In this document: one piece after another, positions 9,128-19,091 of the stretch
How positions within the stretch are numbered: the first letter of the stretch is position 1
How the letters are laid out: every line of letters starts with the position of its first letter
From: Deltaproteobacteria bacterium
Lineage (GTDB): Bacteria > Desulfobacterota > Desulfomonilia > UBA1062
NCBI GenBank assembly: GCA_029552245.1
Contig: JAKPDW010000005.1
Coordinates: 1-64,000, forward strand
Length of the DNA stretch: 64,000 nt
Reading direction: 5' to 3'
The notes under the pieces: generated by a model
The model's database searches: none
Told to the model about the DNA's origin: nothing
What the model saw: only the letters and a program-made list of their open reading frames with translations
Position numbers and translations under genes: made by a program

Positions 9128-9523
9128 TGTCGGTGTCCGTCTCCAAACGAGACAGTATCTCTTTTCGGAAGATGTATCCTTTTGTCAACAACGCACCCCT
9201 GCGACATCCATCTCCCTGCAACCGCGTGGGTATCGAGCGCCGGGCATCGTCGGCGCCATGGCCACCAGAATCCGAGCGAACCCTTTCGATGACGCCGCGT
9301 GCCGGTCTCCCGGCCCGGATCGGTCGTGACACGAGCCGCCGCGGGCCTGGCGAGGAGGTGGGGCAGCCCCCCCGGTGCGCCCGGGACAGACCCGCCCCGG
9401 TCAATGCCGGGTGGCGGACAGGGGCCTGTTTGCCCTTTTCATGACGGCAGCCGTGAAAAACCCCGGCGACCCTTGACGGGGTCGATGCCATCCATTAGAG
9501 AAAGGTGACACTCGACGGAGGCC

Positions 9524-11449
9524 ATGCCCGTGAAGAAGACCCTCACCGCCAAGATCATCGAGAGCCACCTGGCCGGATCCAGCGCCGACGAGTACCTCCT
9601 GACCATCGACCAGACCCTGACGCAGGACGCCACCGGGACCATGGCCTACCTGGAGTTCGAGGCCATGGGCATCGACAGGGTGAAGACCGGGCTCTCGGTC
9701 AGCTACGTGGACCACAACACGCTCCAGACCGGTTTCGAGAACGCCGACGACCACCGTTTTCTCCAGGACGCGGCGGCCAAGTTCGGTGTCCTGTTCTCCA
9801 GGCCCGGCAACGGCATCTGCCACCAGGTGCACCTCGAGCGCTTCGGGGCGCCGGGCAAGACGCTGCTCGGCTCCGACAGCCACACGCCCACCGCCGGCGG
9901 GATCGCCATGCTCGCCATCGGCGCCGGCGGGCTCGACGTGGCCGCCGCCATGGCGGGCATGCCCTTCGCCCTGCCAAGGCCTAAGGTGGTGGGCGTCATC
10001 CTCGAGAACAGCCTAAAGCCCTGGGTGAGCGCGAAGGACATCATCCTCGAGCTGTTGAGGAGGCTCACGGTCAAGGGAGGCGTGGGGAAGATCTTCGAAT
10101 ACCTGGGACCAGGCGTCGAGACCCTGAGCGTCCCTGAGAGGGCGACCATCACCAACATGGGCGCGGAGCTCGGCGCGACGACCTCGATCTTCCCCAGCGA
10201 CGAAAGGACGCTCGCCTTTCTCGAGGCGCAGGGACGCGCATCCGACTGGGTGAGGCTGGAGGCGGACGAGGGCGCCGCATACGACGAGACCATAACCATC
10301 GACCTCTCCGTGCTCGAGCCGCTGGCCGCGTGCCCGCACAGCCCCGATGCCGTGATGCCGGTGAAGGACATCCCCCGCACGAAGGTGGACCAGGTGATCA
10401 TAGGCTCGTGCACGAACTCGTCGATGAAGGACATGCTCACCGTGGCCGCACTGCTCAAGGGCAGGAAGGTCCACCCCGACGTCAGCCTCGCCATCGCACC
10501 GGGGTCGAGACAGGTGCTCGAGATGCTCGCCGTCACGGGCGCGCTCGGGGACATCATATCCGCGGGAGCGAGGATCCTCGAGACCGCGTGCGGGCCGTGC
10601 ATCGGCATGGGACAGGCCCCTGCCTCGGGCTCGGTCTCGGTGCGCACCTTCAACAGGAATTTCAAGGGGCGCTCGGGCACGAGCGACGCCATGGTCTACC
10701 TTGCATCTCCCGAGACGGCGTGCGCCTGCGCCCTCACCGGCGTGATCACGGACCCCAGGGAACTGGGCGCATACCCTAAGATCGAGCAGCCCGCATCGTT
10801 CACCGTCGACGACTCGATGATCTTGAGGCCTGCGCAGGACCCTTCACGCGTGCAGATAAGACGCGGCCCCAACATAAGGCCGTTGCCCAAGCGCGCCCCC
10901 ATGGAGGACAGCCTCGTTCTCAAGGTCCTCCTCAGGCTCCAGGACAACGTGACCACCGACGACATCATGCCGGCCGGGTCCAAGATCCTGCCCCTCAGGT
11001 CCAACATCGAGGCCATATCGAGGTACGTCTTTTCCCCCATCGACGACACGTTCTCCGAGAGGGCGAAGGCATCGGGCGCAGGGTGCATCGTGGCCGGGGC
11101 CAACTACGGCCAGGGCTCGTCCAGGGAACACGCGGCCCTCGCCCCCATGTACCTCGGCGTCAAGGCCGTGTTCGCCAGGTCTTTCGCCCGCATCCACCGG
11201 TCGAACCTCATCAATTTCGGGATCCTGCCCGTCCTCATCGACGAGGCCGGGTTCGAGCGCCTCGCCGCAGGCGCGACCGTCAAGGTTCAGGGCATCCACG
11301 CGGCGCTGGAGGGGAGATCGCCGCTCGGCGTCACGGTCGCCGAGACGGGCGAGGTCATCCAGGCGCATCTCGAGGTCTCGGCCCGGGAGGCACAACTCCT
11401 GAAGGCAGGGGGCCTGCTCAACTACATCTCGCATTCGGTCCGGGGGTGA
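9524..11449 (+). CDS. Aconitate hydratase
   Basis: 641 aa; LLGSDSHTPTAGGIAMLAIGAGGLDVA, GSCTNSSMKDM, GPCIGMG, GANYGQGSSREHAA motifs. Confidence 0.95.
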   Translation: MPVKKTLTAKIIESHLAGSSADEYLLTIDQTLTQDATGTMAYLEFEAMGIDRVKTGLSVSYVDHNTLQTGFENADDHRFLQDAAAKFGVLFSRPGNGICHQVHLERFGAPGKTLLGSDSHTPTAGGIAMLAIGAGGLDVAAAMAGMPFALPRPKVVGVILENSLKPWVSAKDIILELLRRLTVKGGVGKIFEYLGPGVETLSVPERATITNMGAELGATTSIFPSDERTLAFLEAQGRASDWVRLEADEGAAYDETITIDLSVLEPLAACPHSPDAVMPVKDIPRTKVDQVIIGSCTNSSMKDMLTVAALLKGRKVHPDVSLAIAPGSRQVLEMLAVTGALGDIISAGARILETACGPCIGMGQAPASGSVSVRTFNRNFKGRSGTSDAMVYLASPETACACALTGVITDPRELGAYPKIEQPASFTVDDSMILRPAQDPSRVQIRRGPNIRPLPKRAPMEDSLVLKVLLRLQDNVTTDDIMPAGSKILPLRSNIEAISRYVFSPIDDTFSERAKASGAGCIVAGANYGQGSSREHAALAPMYLGVKAVFARSFARIHRSNLINFGILPVLIDEAGFERLAAGATVKVQGIHAALEGRSPLGVTVAETGEVIQAHLEVSAREAQLLKAGGLLNYISHSVRG

Positions 11450-11450
11450 C

Positions 11451-12851
11451 ATGGACAGAGAGATCAGGACGCGCTTCGCACCATCGCCGACGGGGGCGCT
11501 CCACATCGGCGGCGTCAGGACGGCGCTCTTCTCGTGGCTCCACGCGAGGCACCACCAAGGCAAGTTCATCCTGCGCATCGAGGACACCGACGCAGAGCGG
11601 TCCACGGAAGAGAACACACGCCAGATCCTCGAGGCGATGGAATGGCTCGGCCTCGACTGGGACGAAGGCCCGTACTTCCAGGCTCAGCGGCTCGACGTCT
11701 ACAGGTCGTACCTCGAGCGCCTCCTGAACGCGGGCGCGGCCTACTGGTGCGACTGCGAGCCCGAGGACCTCGAGAGGAAACGAAAGCAGGCCCTGGCCGA
11801 GGGGAGAAAGCCGAAGTACGACGGGACGTGCAGGGACAGGGGGCTCAAGGAGGGGCCCGGCCGCGTGGCGAGGTTCCGCATGCCCGATACGGGCGTCACC
11901 GCCTTCGAGGACCTCATCAAGGGGAGGATCTCCATAGACAACGCCGAGATGGACGACCTCGTCCTCTTGCGCTCGGACGGGATGCCCACGTACAACTTCA
12001 CCGTGGTGGTGGACGATGCGTCCATGGGCATGACGCACGTCATCAGGGGCGACGACCACGTGAACAACACGCCGAGGCAGATCCGCATATACGAGGCACT
12101 GGGCCTGGACATCCCCTTTTTCGCCCACGTCCCCATGATCCTGGGCCCCGACAAGACCAAGCTCTCCAAGAGGCACGGCGCCACCTCGGTCATGGCGTAC
12201 AAGGAGATGGGCTACCTGCCCGAGGCCCTCGTGAACTACCTCGTGAGGCTCTCATGGTCCCACGGGGACCAGGAGATCTTCAGCCGGCAGGAGCTCATCG
12301 AGTACTTCGACATCCAGGACGTGGGGAGGGCTGCGGCGGTCTTCAACCCCGACAAGCTCCTGTGGCTCAACCACCACTACATCAAGACCGGTGACCCGAG
12401 GCGGCTGGCGGGCCTGCTGAAGGAATTCGCGGCCCGCAAGGGCTACGAGATCCCGGCGGAAGACTACCTGGTAAGGGTGGTGACCGACGTGAGGGAGCGT
12501 ACCAAGACGCTCGTGGAGATGGTGGAGTTCGGCGACTTCTACTTCAGGGACGCGGCTCCGCCGGAAGATCTCATGCGGAAGTTCCTCACCCCGGAGGCCC
12601 TGGAGATCCTCAAAGCCCTTGCCGAAGAGTTCTCGCGCATGGAGAGCATGGAGAAGGAGGCGGCCGAGCCTCGCGTGAAGGCCCTGCTCGAGAGGCTGGG
12701 GGTGCCCTTCAAGGTCGTAGCGCAGCCGCTGAGGGTGGCGCTCACGGGCAAGACCGTGTCCCCGGGGATCTTCGAGGTCATGGCGACCCTCGGGAAGGAA
12801 CGCGTCCTGGCCAGGCTCGGCAGGGTCCTCTCCACGGGAGGCCCCGTCTGA
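11451..12851 (+). CDS. gltX: Glutamyl-tRNA synthetase
   Basis: 466 aa; PSPTGALHIGGVRTALF (HIGH) and KLSKRHG (KMSKS) motifs. Confidence 0.95.
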   Translation: MDREIRTRFAPSPTGALHIGGVRTALFSWLHARHHQGKFILRIEDTDAERSTEENTRQILEAMEWLGLDWDEGPYFQAQRLDVYRSYLERLLNAGAAYWCDCEPEDLERKRKQALAEGRKPKYDGTCRDRGLKEGPGRVARFRMPDTGVTAFEDLIKGRISIDNAEMDDLVLLRSDGMPTYNFTVVVDDASMGMTHVIRGDDHVNNTPRQIRIYEALGLDIPFFAHVPMILGPDKTKLSKRHGATSVMAYKEMGYLPEALVNYLVRLSWSHGDQEIFSRQELIEYFDIQDVGRAAAVFNPDKLLWLNHHYIKTGDPRRLAGLLKEFAARKGYEIPAEDYLVRVVTDVRERTKTLVEMVEFGDFYFRDAAPPEDLMRKFLTPEALEILKALAEEFSRMESMEKEAAEPRVKALLERLGVPFKVVAQPLRVALTGKTVSPGIFEVMATLGKERVLARLGRVLSTGGPV

Positions 12852-12907
12852 GAGGATGCAGATGACGTTGAATGTGCGTGCAGCACTGTCATGACAGGGA
12901 GGGCGGC

Positions 12908-13438
12908 ATGGAGATGAACGTGAGACAGCTCGCCATGGTTTCCCTCTTCATGGCCCTGGTGACGGTCGCCACCATGATCGTCAGGGTCCCGATCCCCCAG
13001 ACCACAGGGTACATGAATCTGGGCGACAGCGTGGTGCTCATTAGCGGCGTCTTTTTCGGGCCCGCCCTCGGCTTCATCGCCGGGGGCGTGGGATCGGCCC
13101 TCGCGGACATCCTGGGCGGCTATCCCCAGTGGGCGCCGTGGACGCTCCTCATCAAGGGCCTGGAGGCCATGTTCGCGGGTGCCGCGGTCAGGCGCCTGCG
13201 CCTGGATACGAGCAGGACCACGGTGCCGATGGTGGCCTGTTTCGTCTTGTGCACCGCATGGATGGTCCTCGGGTACTACGTGACCGAGGTGATCATGTAC
13301 GACCAGAAGGCCGCCCTCGCCGAGGTGCCCGCGAACCTCGTTCAGGCGTCGGGAAGCGTCGTGCTGGCATCCCTGCTCCTGCCGGTGTTCTCGAAGATCG
13401 TCCCGGGAAGCCTCGGGAAAGGGCAAGGCGGGAACTAG
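12908..13438 (+). CDS. ECF transporter S component-like membrane protein
   Basis: From MEMNVRQLAMVSLFMALVTVATMIVRVPIPQTTGYMNLGDSVVLISGVFFGPALGFIAGGVGSALADIL; multiple TM segments. Confidence 0.8.
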   Translation: MEMNVRQLAMVSLFMALVTVATMIVRVPIPQTTGYMNLGDSVVLISGVFFGPALGFIAGGVGSALADILGGYPQWAPWTLLIKGLEAMFAGAAVRRLRLDTSRTTVPMVACFVLCTAWMVLGYYVTEVIMYDQKAALAEVPANLVQASGSVVLASLLLPVFSKIVPGSLGKGQGGN

Positions 13439-13881
13439 CCCCGGCCCCAAGGGACCCCGAGGGCGCACAAAGGACGCTGTATCGTCTAGGACGTCCGCGA
13501 GACAATCACCCGAAAGCGAGAAGACGGCCTGACCACCTCCTTGACGGTCGGGGCCCCGGGCCTCACCCCCGGGGCGTAGTGCGGCCTGAGCCGAAACGTG
13601 CTATGATCGGCTTGGGCACCGCGGGTGCCGCCAGCTGCCAGGCGGGTCCCCAGTGCAGACACGCCGTGCCGGGGCCGGTTGCGTTGTCCTGAAGGACATG
13701 AGGCCGAGGGGGATGGTCCTTCACCCCTCTGGTGATGCGGCTCCGCAGAGACAGCCCGGGGTCGAGGTGCGGCGAACAGGGCGGGCGGCCCCGGGCCGCA
13801 CGACGCATGAGGCCTTCGGCAGCCGCTGCATGCCGAAGGCCGCTCGCAAGCACGGGTATACCACGTAATGAATGACGGGAG

Positions 13882-14832
13882 GTGGTCATGATTTCCGGCA
13901 GGCGCTTCGTGTTCGCTGTTTTCTTCCTCTGCATCGTCTGGGCCGGGGGATGCGCATCGGTGCAGGACCGCTTGTTCGTGGCGGCCGTCGCCACGGAACG
14001 ATCCCTGGCAGGGATGCACGAGTCGTCCGTGGCCGTGGGCGGGAGAGGCATCTCCTACCTCAAGCGGGAGGGCCCGGGCGAGACCATCGTGCTCCTCCAC
14101 GGGTTCGGCGCCGACAAGGACAACTGGCCCAGGTTCGTGCGCAACCTTCCCCGCGACTACCGCGTCGTCGCCTTCGACCTGCCCGGCCACGGTTCAAGCT
14201 TCAGGGACTGGGAGGAGACCTACACCATCTCCTTCATGGCGGACACGCTCGGCCAGGCATTCGATGCGCTGAAGCTCGAGCGGTTCCACCTCGTCGGCAA
14301 CTCCATGGGCGGATGGGTGGGCACGATCTACACATCGAGAAACCCTGACAGGGTCATGACGCTCGCCCTCTTCGACTCCGCCGGTACCGAGTCCCCCGTG
14401 CCGAGCGACAGGCAGAAGGCCCTCGAGCAGGGGAGAAACGTCCTCGTGCCCGAGACAGAGGAGGAGTTCCACGAACTTCTCGGCTACGCATTCCACGACA
14501 AGCCGTTCATCCCGTGGCCCATCGGGTCGGTCCTCGCTCGAAGGGCGGTACAAGACGCCCCCTTCAAGAGAAAGATCTTCGCGGACGTCAATGGGGCCAG
14601 GCGCGACGTCAGGGAGGTCCTGCCGGAGGTGAACCTGCCGGTCCTCATCCTGTGGGGGGCCCACGACAGGATAACCCACGTCTCCGCCGCGCAGGTCTTC
14701 GAGCGCTACCTGCCGAAGAGCGAGACCGTGATCATGCAGGAGTGCGGGCACATGCCGATGATCGAGAAGCCCCGCGAAACGGCCGGCCGCTACGTGGACT
14801 TTCTCCGGAGGCACTCAACAGGCACCCCGTGA
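13882..14832 (+). CDS. Alpha/beta hydrolase, putative lipoprotein
   Basis: Lipobox-like WAGGCAS; ETIVLLHGFGADKDNW, LVGNSMGGWVG, CGHMPMIEKP. Confidence 0.88.
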   Translation: MVMISGRRFVFAVFFLCIVWAGGCASVQDRLFVAAVATERSLAGMHESSVAVGGRGISYLKREGPGETIVLLHGFGADKDNWPRFVRNLPRDYRVVAFDLPGHGSSFRDWEETYTISFMADTLGQAFDALKLERFHLVGNSMGGWVGTIYTSRNPDRVMTLALFDSAGTESPVPSDRQKALEQGRNVLVPETEEEFHELLGYAFHDKPFIPWPIGSVLARRAVQDAPFKRKIFADVNGARRDVREVLPEVNLPVLILWGAHDRITHVSAAQVFERYLPKSETVIMQECGHMPMIEKPRETAGRYVDFLRRHSTGTP

Positions 14833-15161
14833 AGAACGAGGGGCTCCAAAGGGGCACAGGCTGCGGCAGCACCGTGGCGCCCGCCTGGGAAGCCGGACGC
14901 GATGAAGCGGCTTTCCGCATCACGCGAGTAGCCGCGAGTTCGCTTTGGGTCCTCAATCCCAGGGCACAGCGGATGGCTTTCTACTAATGGAGCAATCAAT
15001 GCGTGGGTGCGTGGGACGCCGCCTGTGGATCTCCATGCAGGTTCGGCAAGAGATCCCTTGATGCGGTGAGCTTAAATGACCCCGACCCTCGATCAACGGG
15101 TCATGCCCGCAGGTCCAGGCGCCAGCACAGGGGTCAAGCTGTATCTCCAGAAGTGAGGGAG

Positions 15162-15191
15162 CAGGCCGCATCCATTGCTGGATGCGGCCTG
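15162..15191. other. Perfect 12-bp-stem hairpin (CAGGCCGCATCC-ATTGCT-GGATGCGGCCTG)
   Basis: Read directly. Not followed by a T-tract; followed by GAGGAGG and a small ORF. Confidence 0.8.
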
Positions 15192-15205
15192 AGGAGGAAT
15201 AGGAT

Positions 15206-15316
15206 ATGAGCATCCTGAGGGGTCCCGTCTCTACCGACCGACTCTTCGTAACCGCCCCGGCCGCAACGTCCGGGTGCGACAACAGTGTGTATCGATATTC
15301 AAGAGCCATGCCATAG
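15206..15316 (+). CDS. Possible 36-aa small ORF
   Basis: MSILRGPVSTDRLFVTAPAATSGCDNSVYRYSRAMP*, preceded by GAGGAGG at suitable spacing. No homology known to me. Confidence 0.3.
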   Translation: MSILRGPVSTDRLFVTAPAATSGCDNSVYRYSRAMP

Positions 15317-15685
15317 TATAGTATAGACACTTATTGAATATATTCATTATATTGCGTCAATATCCCGTGCGAAACCTGGGAACTTTGCAAGGATCTTGTG
15401 TAATTCTTTTCCACTATGAGCTCGGAAAAAGGGAAATCTCTCTCCGTCGGGTGGGGTTTCCGGGCACACACACCCCTTGGCGGATTCTCTCCAAACGGCG
15501 TCCCGGGTCACGGCAGCTTCGCTTCAGGGCCTGTCACGCGACCTGTCATAAAGCGGCTCTCCACCTCGGCGAGCCGGGTTCCTGGGCAGCGGGGCGGGAC
15601 GGTTACGCCACGAGCGCCTTGGGACGGTGTTGCATCCCGCCCCGAAAAGGAGGATAGTTCATGCACTCGAACGCGGAGGGAGTTC

Positions 15686-16279
15686 ATGGAGAGACACACA
15701 CCGACACGCGAAGAGGCGCTCCGGCTCCTCCACGAGTACGTCGGGGCGGAGAACCTCCGATGCCATGCGTATGCCGTGGAGGCCGTGATGCGTCACATGG
15801 CCCGCAAGAGGGGTGAGGACGAGGACAAGTGGGGGATCGTGGGGCTCGTGCACGACCTGGACTACGAGCGCCACCCGGACCAGCACTGCGGGAAGGTCCG
15901 CGAGATCCTGGAGGAGAGGGGGTGGCCCGAGGAGTATATCAGGGCCGTCGTCTCCCACGGGTACGGCCTGTGCTCGGACGTCGAACCCAAGAGCCCCATG
16001 GAACGGGCCCTCTACGCCATAGACGAGCTCACGGGGCTCGTCAGCGCATGCGCCCTCGTCAGGCCCTCGAGGAGCGTGATGGACCTCACGGTCGGCTCGG
16101 TCAAGAAAAAGTGGAAATCGAGCGGGTTCGCCGCCGGGGTCGACCGTTCGATCATCGAGCGGGGGGCGCAGATGCTCGGTGTGTCGATAGAGGAGCTCAT
16201 CGAGGATACCATTGCGGGCATGCGGGAAGTCGCCGAAGACATAGGCCTGGCAGGTCCCCCCGCTGACGCCGCACCTTGA
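15686..16279 (+). CDS. HD-domain phosphohydrolase-like protein
   Basis: MERHTPTREEALRLLHEYVGAENLRCHAYAVEAVMRHMA...GLVHDLDYERHP (HD motif). Confidence 0.85.
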   Translation: MERHTPTREEALRLLHEYVGAENLRCHAYAVEAVMRHMARKRGEDEDKWGIVGLVHDLDYERHPDQHCGKVREILEERGWPEEYIRAVVSHGYGLCSDVEPKSPMERALYAIDELTGLVSACALVRPSRSVMDLTVGSVKKKWKSSGFAAGVDRSIIERGAQMLGVSIEELIEDTIAGMREVAEDIGLAGPPADAAP

Positions 16280-16434
16280 CCGGGGCGCCTGGAAGACCCT
16301 ACCCAAGAAGCAGAGGGTCACCCGGGAGACCCCGGGGTGGAAGCGCCGCAGGCGGGACCTTTTTCGAGCCGTCGGCGCTCTTCGCCCCGGTCGAGGGAAA
16401 CGGCCCGTTCGAAGAGGCGAGAGAGGTCGATCAC

Positions 16435-17082
16435 ATGGTCACGAAGATAACGGATGGTATCACGGGATTCATCTGGACGGACTACCGCCAGAACAACTGC
16501 AACACCTACCTCATAGACGCAGGGGCCCGGATCCTCGTGGACCCGGGGCACAGCCACCTGTTCGACCACGTGGAGAAGGGACTCGCGGCCCTGGGGATAA
16601 ACCGCCGGTCGATAGACCTCGTGGTGGTCACGCACGCCCACCCGGATCACATGGAGTCGGCACTGCTCTTCGAGAGCCCGACCATGAAGACGTTCCCAAG
16701 GGAAGACTTCCTCTACATCAAGAGGCTCGCAGGCGACGGATACCCGATCCCCGAGCCGGATTTCTTCCTCGTCGAGGGGGACCTCGAGGTCGGGAACACA
16801 AGGCTTCAGGTCATACACACGCCCGGGCACACCCCGGGCTCCGTGTGCCTGTTCTGGCCGGAAAAAGGGGCCCTCTTCTGCGGTGATGTGATCTTCGTGA
16901 ACGGGATCGGCCGTACGGACCTGCCGGGATCGAGCGCCGCGGCACTCAAGGAGAGCATCAAGAGACTCAAGTCGCTCGACGCCCAGATCGTGCTGCCCGG
17001 CCACGGCAGGCTCCTGAAGGGACGCACGGCCGTGACCCAGAACTTCGCCACGATCGAGCATTACTGGTTTTCGAGCCTGTAG
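16435..17082 (+). CDS. MBL-fold metallo-hydrolase
   Basis: VVTHAHPDHMES, HTPGHTPGSVCLFWP, GDVIFVNGIGRTDLPGS, LPGHG. Confidence 0.9.
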   Translation: MVTKITDGITGFIWTDYRQNNCNTYLIDAGARILVDPGHSHLFDHVEKGLAALGINRRSIDLVVVTHAHPDHMESALLFESPTMKTFPREDFLYIKRLAGDGYPIPEPDFFLVEGDLEVGNTRLQVIHTPGHTPGSVCLFWPEKGALFCGDVIFVNGIGRTDLPGSSAAALKESIKRLKSLDAQIVLPGHGRLLKGRTAVTQNFATIEHYWFSSL

Positions 17083-17585
17083 CGGGCCTTAAGGCCTTCC
17101 AGGAAACGCTCACCCTCTTGCGCCAGGTGCGCCTTCCATTCGGGGTCCGCGTCAGGATTCGGCACCACGGCCGACCCCGATATCCCCCTCGAGGCGAGCC
17201 TCTGGGAGGCCCTCGAGACGAACGACGTCCTTGCCCCGGCGAGGTGCTCCCTGTAGGCCTGGAGGTCCTTTTCAATGGGCGAGGTATCGATACCGGTCAA
17301 GGCCCCCAAGAGGCTCAAGACCCGCTTGTTGTCCCCGGCGGGGTCGATGCGCGCAAGCAGCTCGCGCCTCACGGCGTCATGGACGTCTTGGTGCGCCCCG
17401 GATTCCGCACGCATGAAACCCTTCACGTCCTCTATCTCGTGTCTGGCGTCCAGGAGCCCCTGCACCCAGCCCTTCACCCTCGACGCCAGTTCCTTCTTCC
17501 TGATCTCCTCACGCTCGCCCTCGGTCATGGAGAGGTTCTTCGTCTTCTCCATGACAATGTCCAGCGTGCTCCTGATCTTCGACAT
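17061..17585 (-). CDS. Conserved hypothetical protein
   Basis: 174-aa ORF (MSKIRSTLDIVMEKTKNLSMTEGEREEIRKKELASRVKGWVQGLL...); 3' end overlaps the MBL gene convergently by 22 bp. Confidence 0.6.
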   Translation of the reverse strand: MSKIRSTLDIVMEKTKNLSMTEGEREEIRKKELASRVKGWVQGLLDARHEIEDVKGFMRAESGAHQDVHDAVRRELLARIDPAGDNKRVLSLLGALTGIDTSPIEKDLQAYREHLAGARTSFVSRASQRLASRGISGSAVVPNPDADPEWKAHLAQEGERFLEGLKARYRLENQ

Positions 17586-17653
17586 CGTGTGCCTCCTTCA
17601 GGCTTGGATCCTCCCTTCCCCCGTTTCTTCAATAGACACCGTGGCGCACATAA

Positions 17654-18562
17654 TCAAGACCTCGAGAAGTGACCGGCAAGCTCCTCGATGATCAGGCCCC
17701 ACACGGGCCTCGAGATGGCGTGGCCCATGCCCTCGACGACGACCAGGCGCGCGTTCGGTATGGCCCTGGCGGTGTCCCTCCCGCATTCCACGTGCACCAG
17801 GGGGTCCCTGTCGCCGTGAATGACGAGTGCGGGGATGTCCAGGGAGGCCAAGGCCTTCCTCCTGCTCGGGGCCGCCAGTATGGCTGCGAACTGTCTCGCG
17901 CTCGAGGCCGGTTCGACCCCCCGCTCGTACGTCAATGCCGCGAGCCTCTCGAGATCGAGCTCGTCCATGGGGTAGACCGGCCCGCTCAAAAGCCTCCAGA
18001 CCCTCTTGAAGTACTCCACGTACCCGTTTCTGTCCACCGGGATGGGCCAGAAGAGCATGTCGAGCGCCTCAGGGGAAGGGGGCGGCAACGACGGGTCGCC
18101 GGTTGTGGACATGATAGAGGTCAGGGAGCGGACCCTGCCCGGGTACCGTATGGCAAGCTCCTGCGCGATCATCCCCCCCATGGATGCGCCGACCACGTGC
18201 GCGCTCCCCATGTCCAGGGCATCCATCAGGCCCACCGTGTCCTCCGCCATGTCCGCGAGCGTGTAAGGCAGGGACACCTTGGCACCCCACGGGTTCGAGA
18301 TGAGGGTTCTTATGTCCGGCACGCCCGCATGGGTGAACCTGCTCGACAGCCCGACGTCCCTGTTGTCGAACCGGACGACCCGAAAACCCCTCGACGCCAG
18401 TCCCGTGCAGAAGTCGTCATCCCAGATCACCATCTGGGAACTGAGACCCATGATGAGTACCACAGGAGGGTCCGCCTCACTGCCGAACGACTCGTAGGCC
18501 AACGTGATGCCGTTCGATCCGCAGAGGACGATACCCGATCTCTCCACTCCCATCCTGTCCAT
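17654..18562 (-). CDS. Alpha/beta hydrolase
   Basis: From MDRMGVERSGIVLCGSNGITLAYESFG; VVGASMGGMIAQ, VIHGDRDPLVHVECG, GMGHAISRPVW. Confidence 0.88.
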   Translation of the reverse strand: MDRMGVERSGIVLCGSNGITLAYESFGSEADPPVVLIMGLSSQMVIWDDDFCTGLASRGFRVVRFDNRDVGLSSRFTHAGVPDIRTLISNPWGAKVSLPYTLADMAEDTVGLMDALDMGSAHVVGASMGGMIAQELAIRYPGRVRSLTSIMSTTGDPSLPPPSPEALDMLFWPIPVDRNGYVEYFKRVWRLLSGPVYPMDELDLERLAALTYERGVEPASSARQFAAILAAPSRRKALASLDIPALVIHGDRDPLVHVECGRDTARAIPNARLVVVEGMGHAISRPVWGLIIEELAGHFSRS

Positions 18563-19091
18563 GTCCCCACCTCCTTCATCCGGTGACCAATCCCTCTGTC
18601 TTGTGCCGCCTCTCTCCGGGCGCCCCGTTTCGAAGGCGGCCTGAGGCGACGCGTATGCGCAGGTCGGAAACCGCGCCGCGAGGAGAGAAACGACACGTGT
18701 CTTTTCCCGAAACCGACACCCATCCCCGCGTAGCGGGCGTCGACCACCCAGCCGGCGCTCTGCCTGCTCGAGGCCTCCCGCCGGAAAGAGCATCCACACC
18801 GCCCTGCACGAGCGCCCCCGGCCCCCTCATGCGCAGGCATTCCTTTCGGACATGAACAGGGAGAGCGATCTCCTCGGCAGCGCCTGAGGTCTGGCGCGGG
18901 CGGGCTCGCGGCGCACGCACCCCGGGCGGGCTGAGCACTCCTCTGCCGCGGCCCGGTGCGAACCGGCACCTGCCCACCCCCCTCGCATTTTCCTATCCAT
19001 CCCGACAGGGCCATGGCATGACAACGATTCTTGACTCACAAAACCGCCCCTGTCAAAAGGTATCAATGGCGAGAGGAAAGGGCCCACCTGC

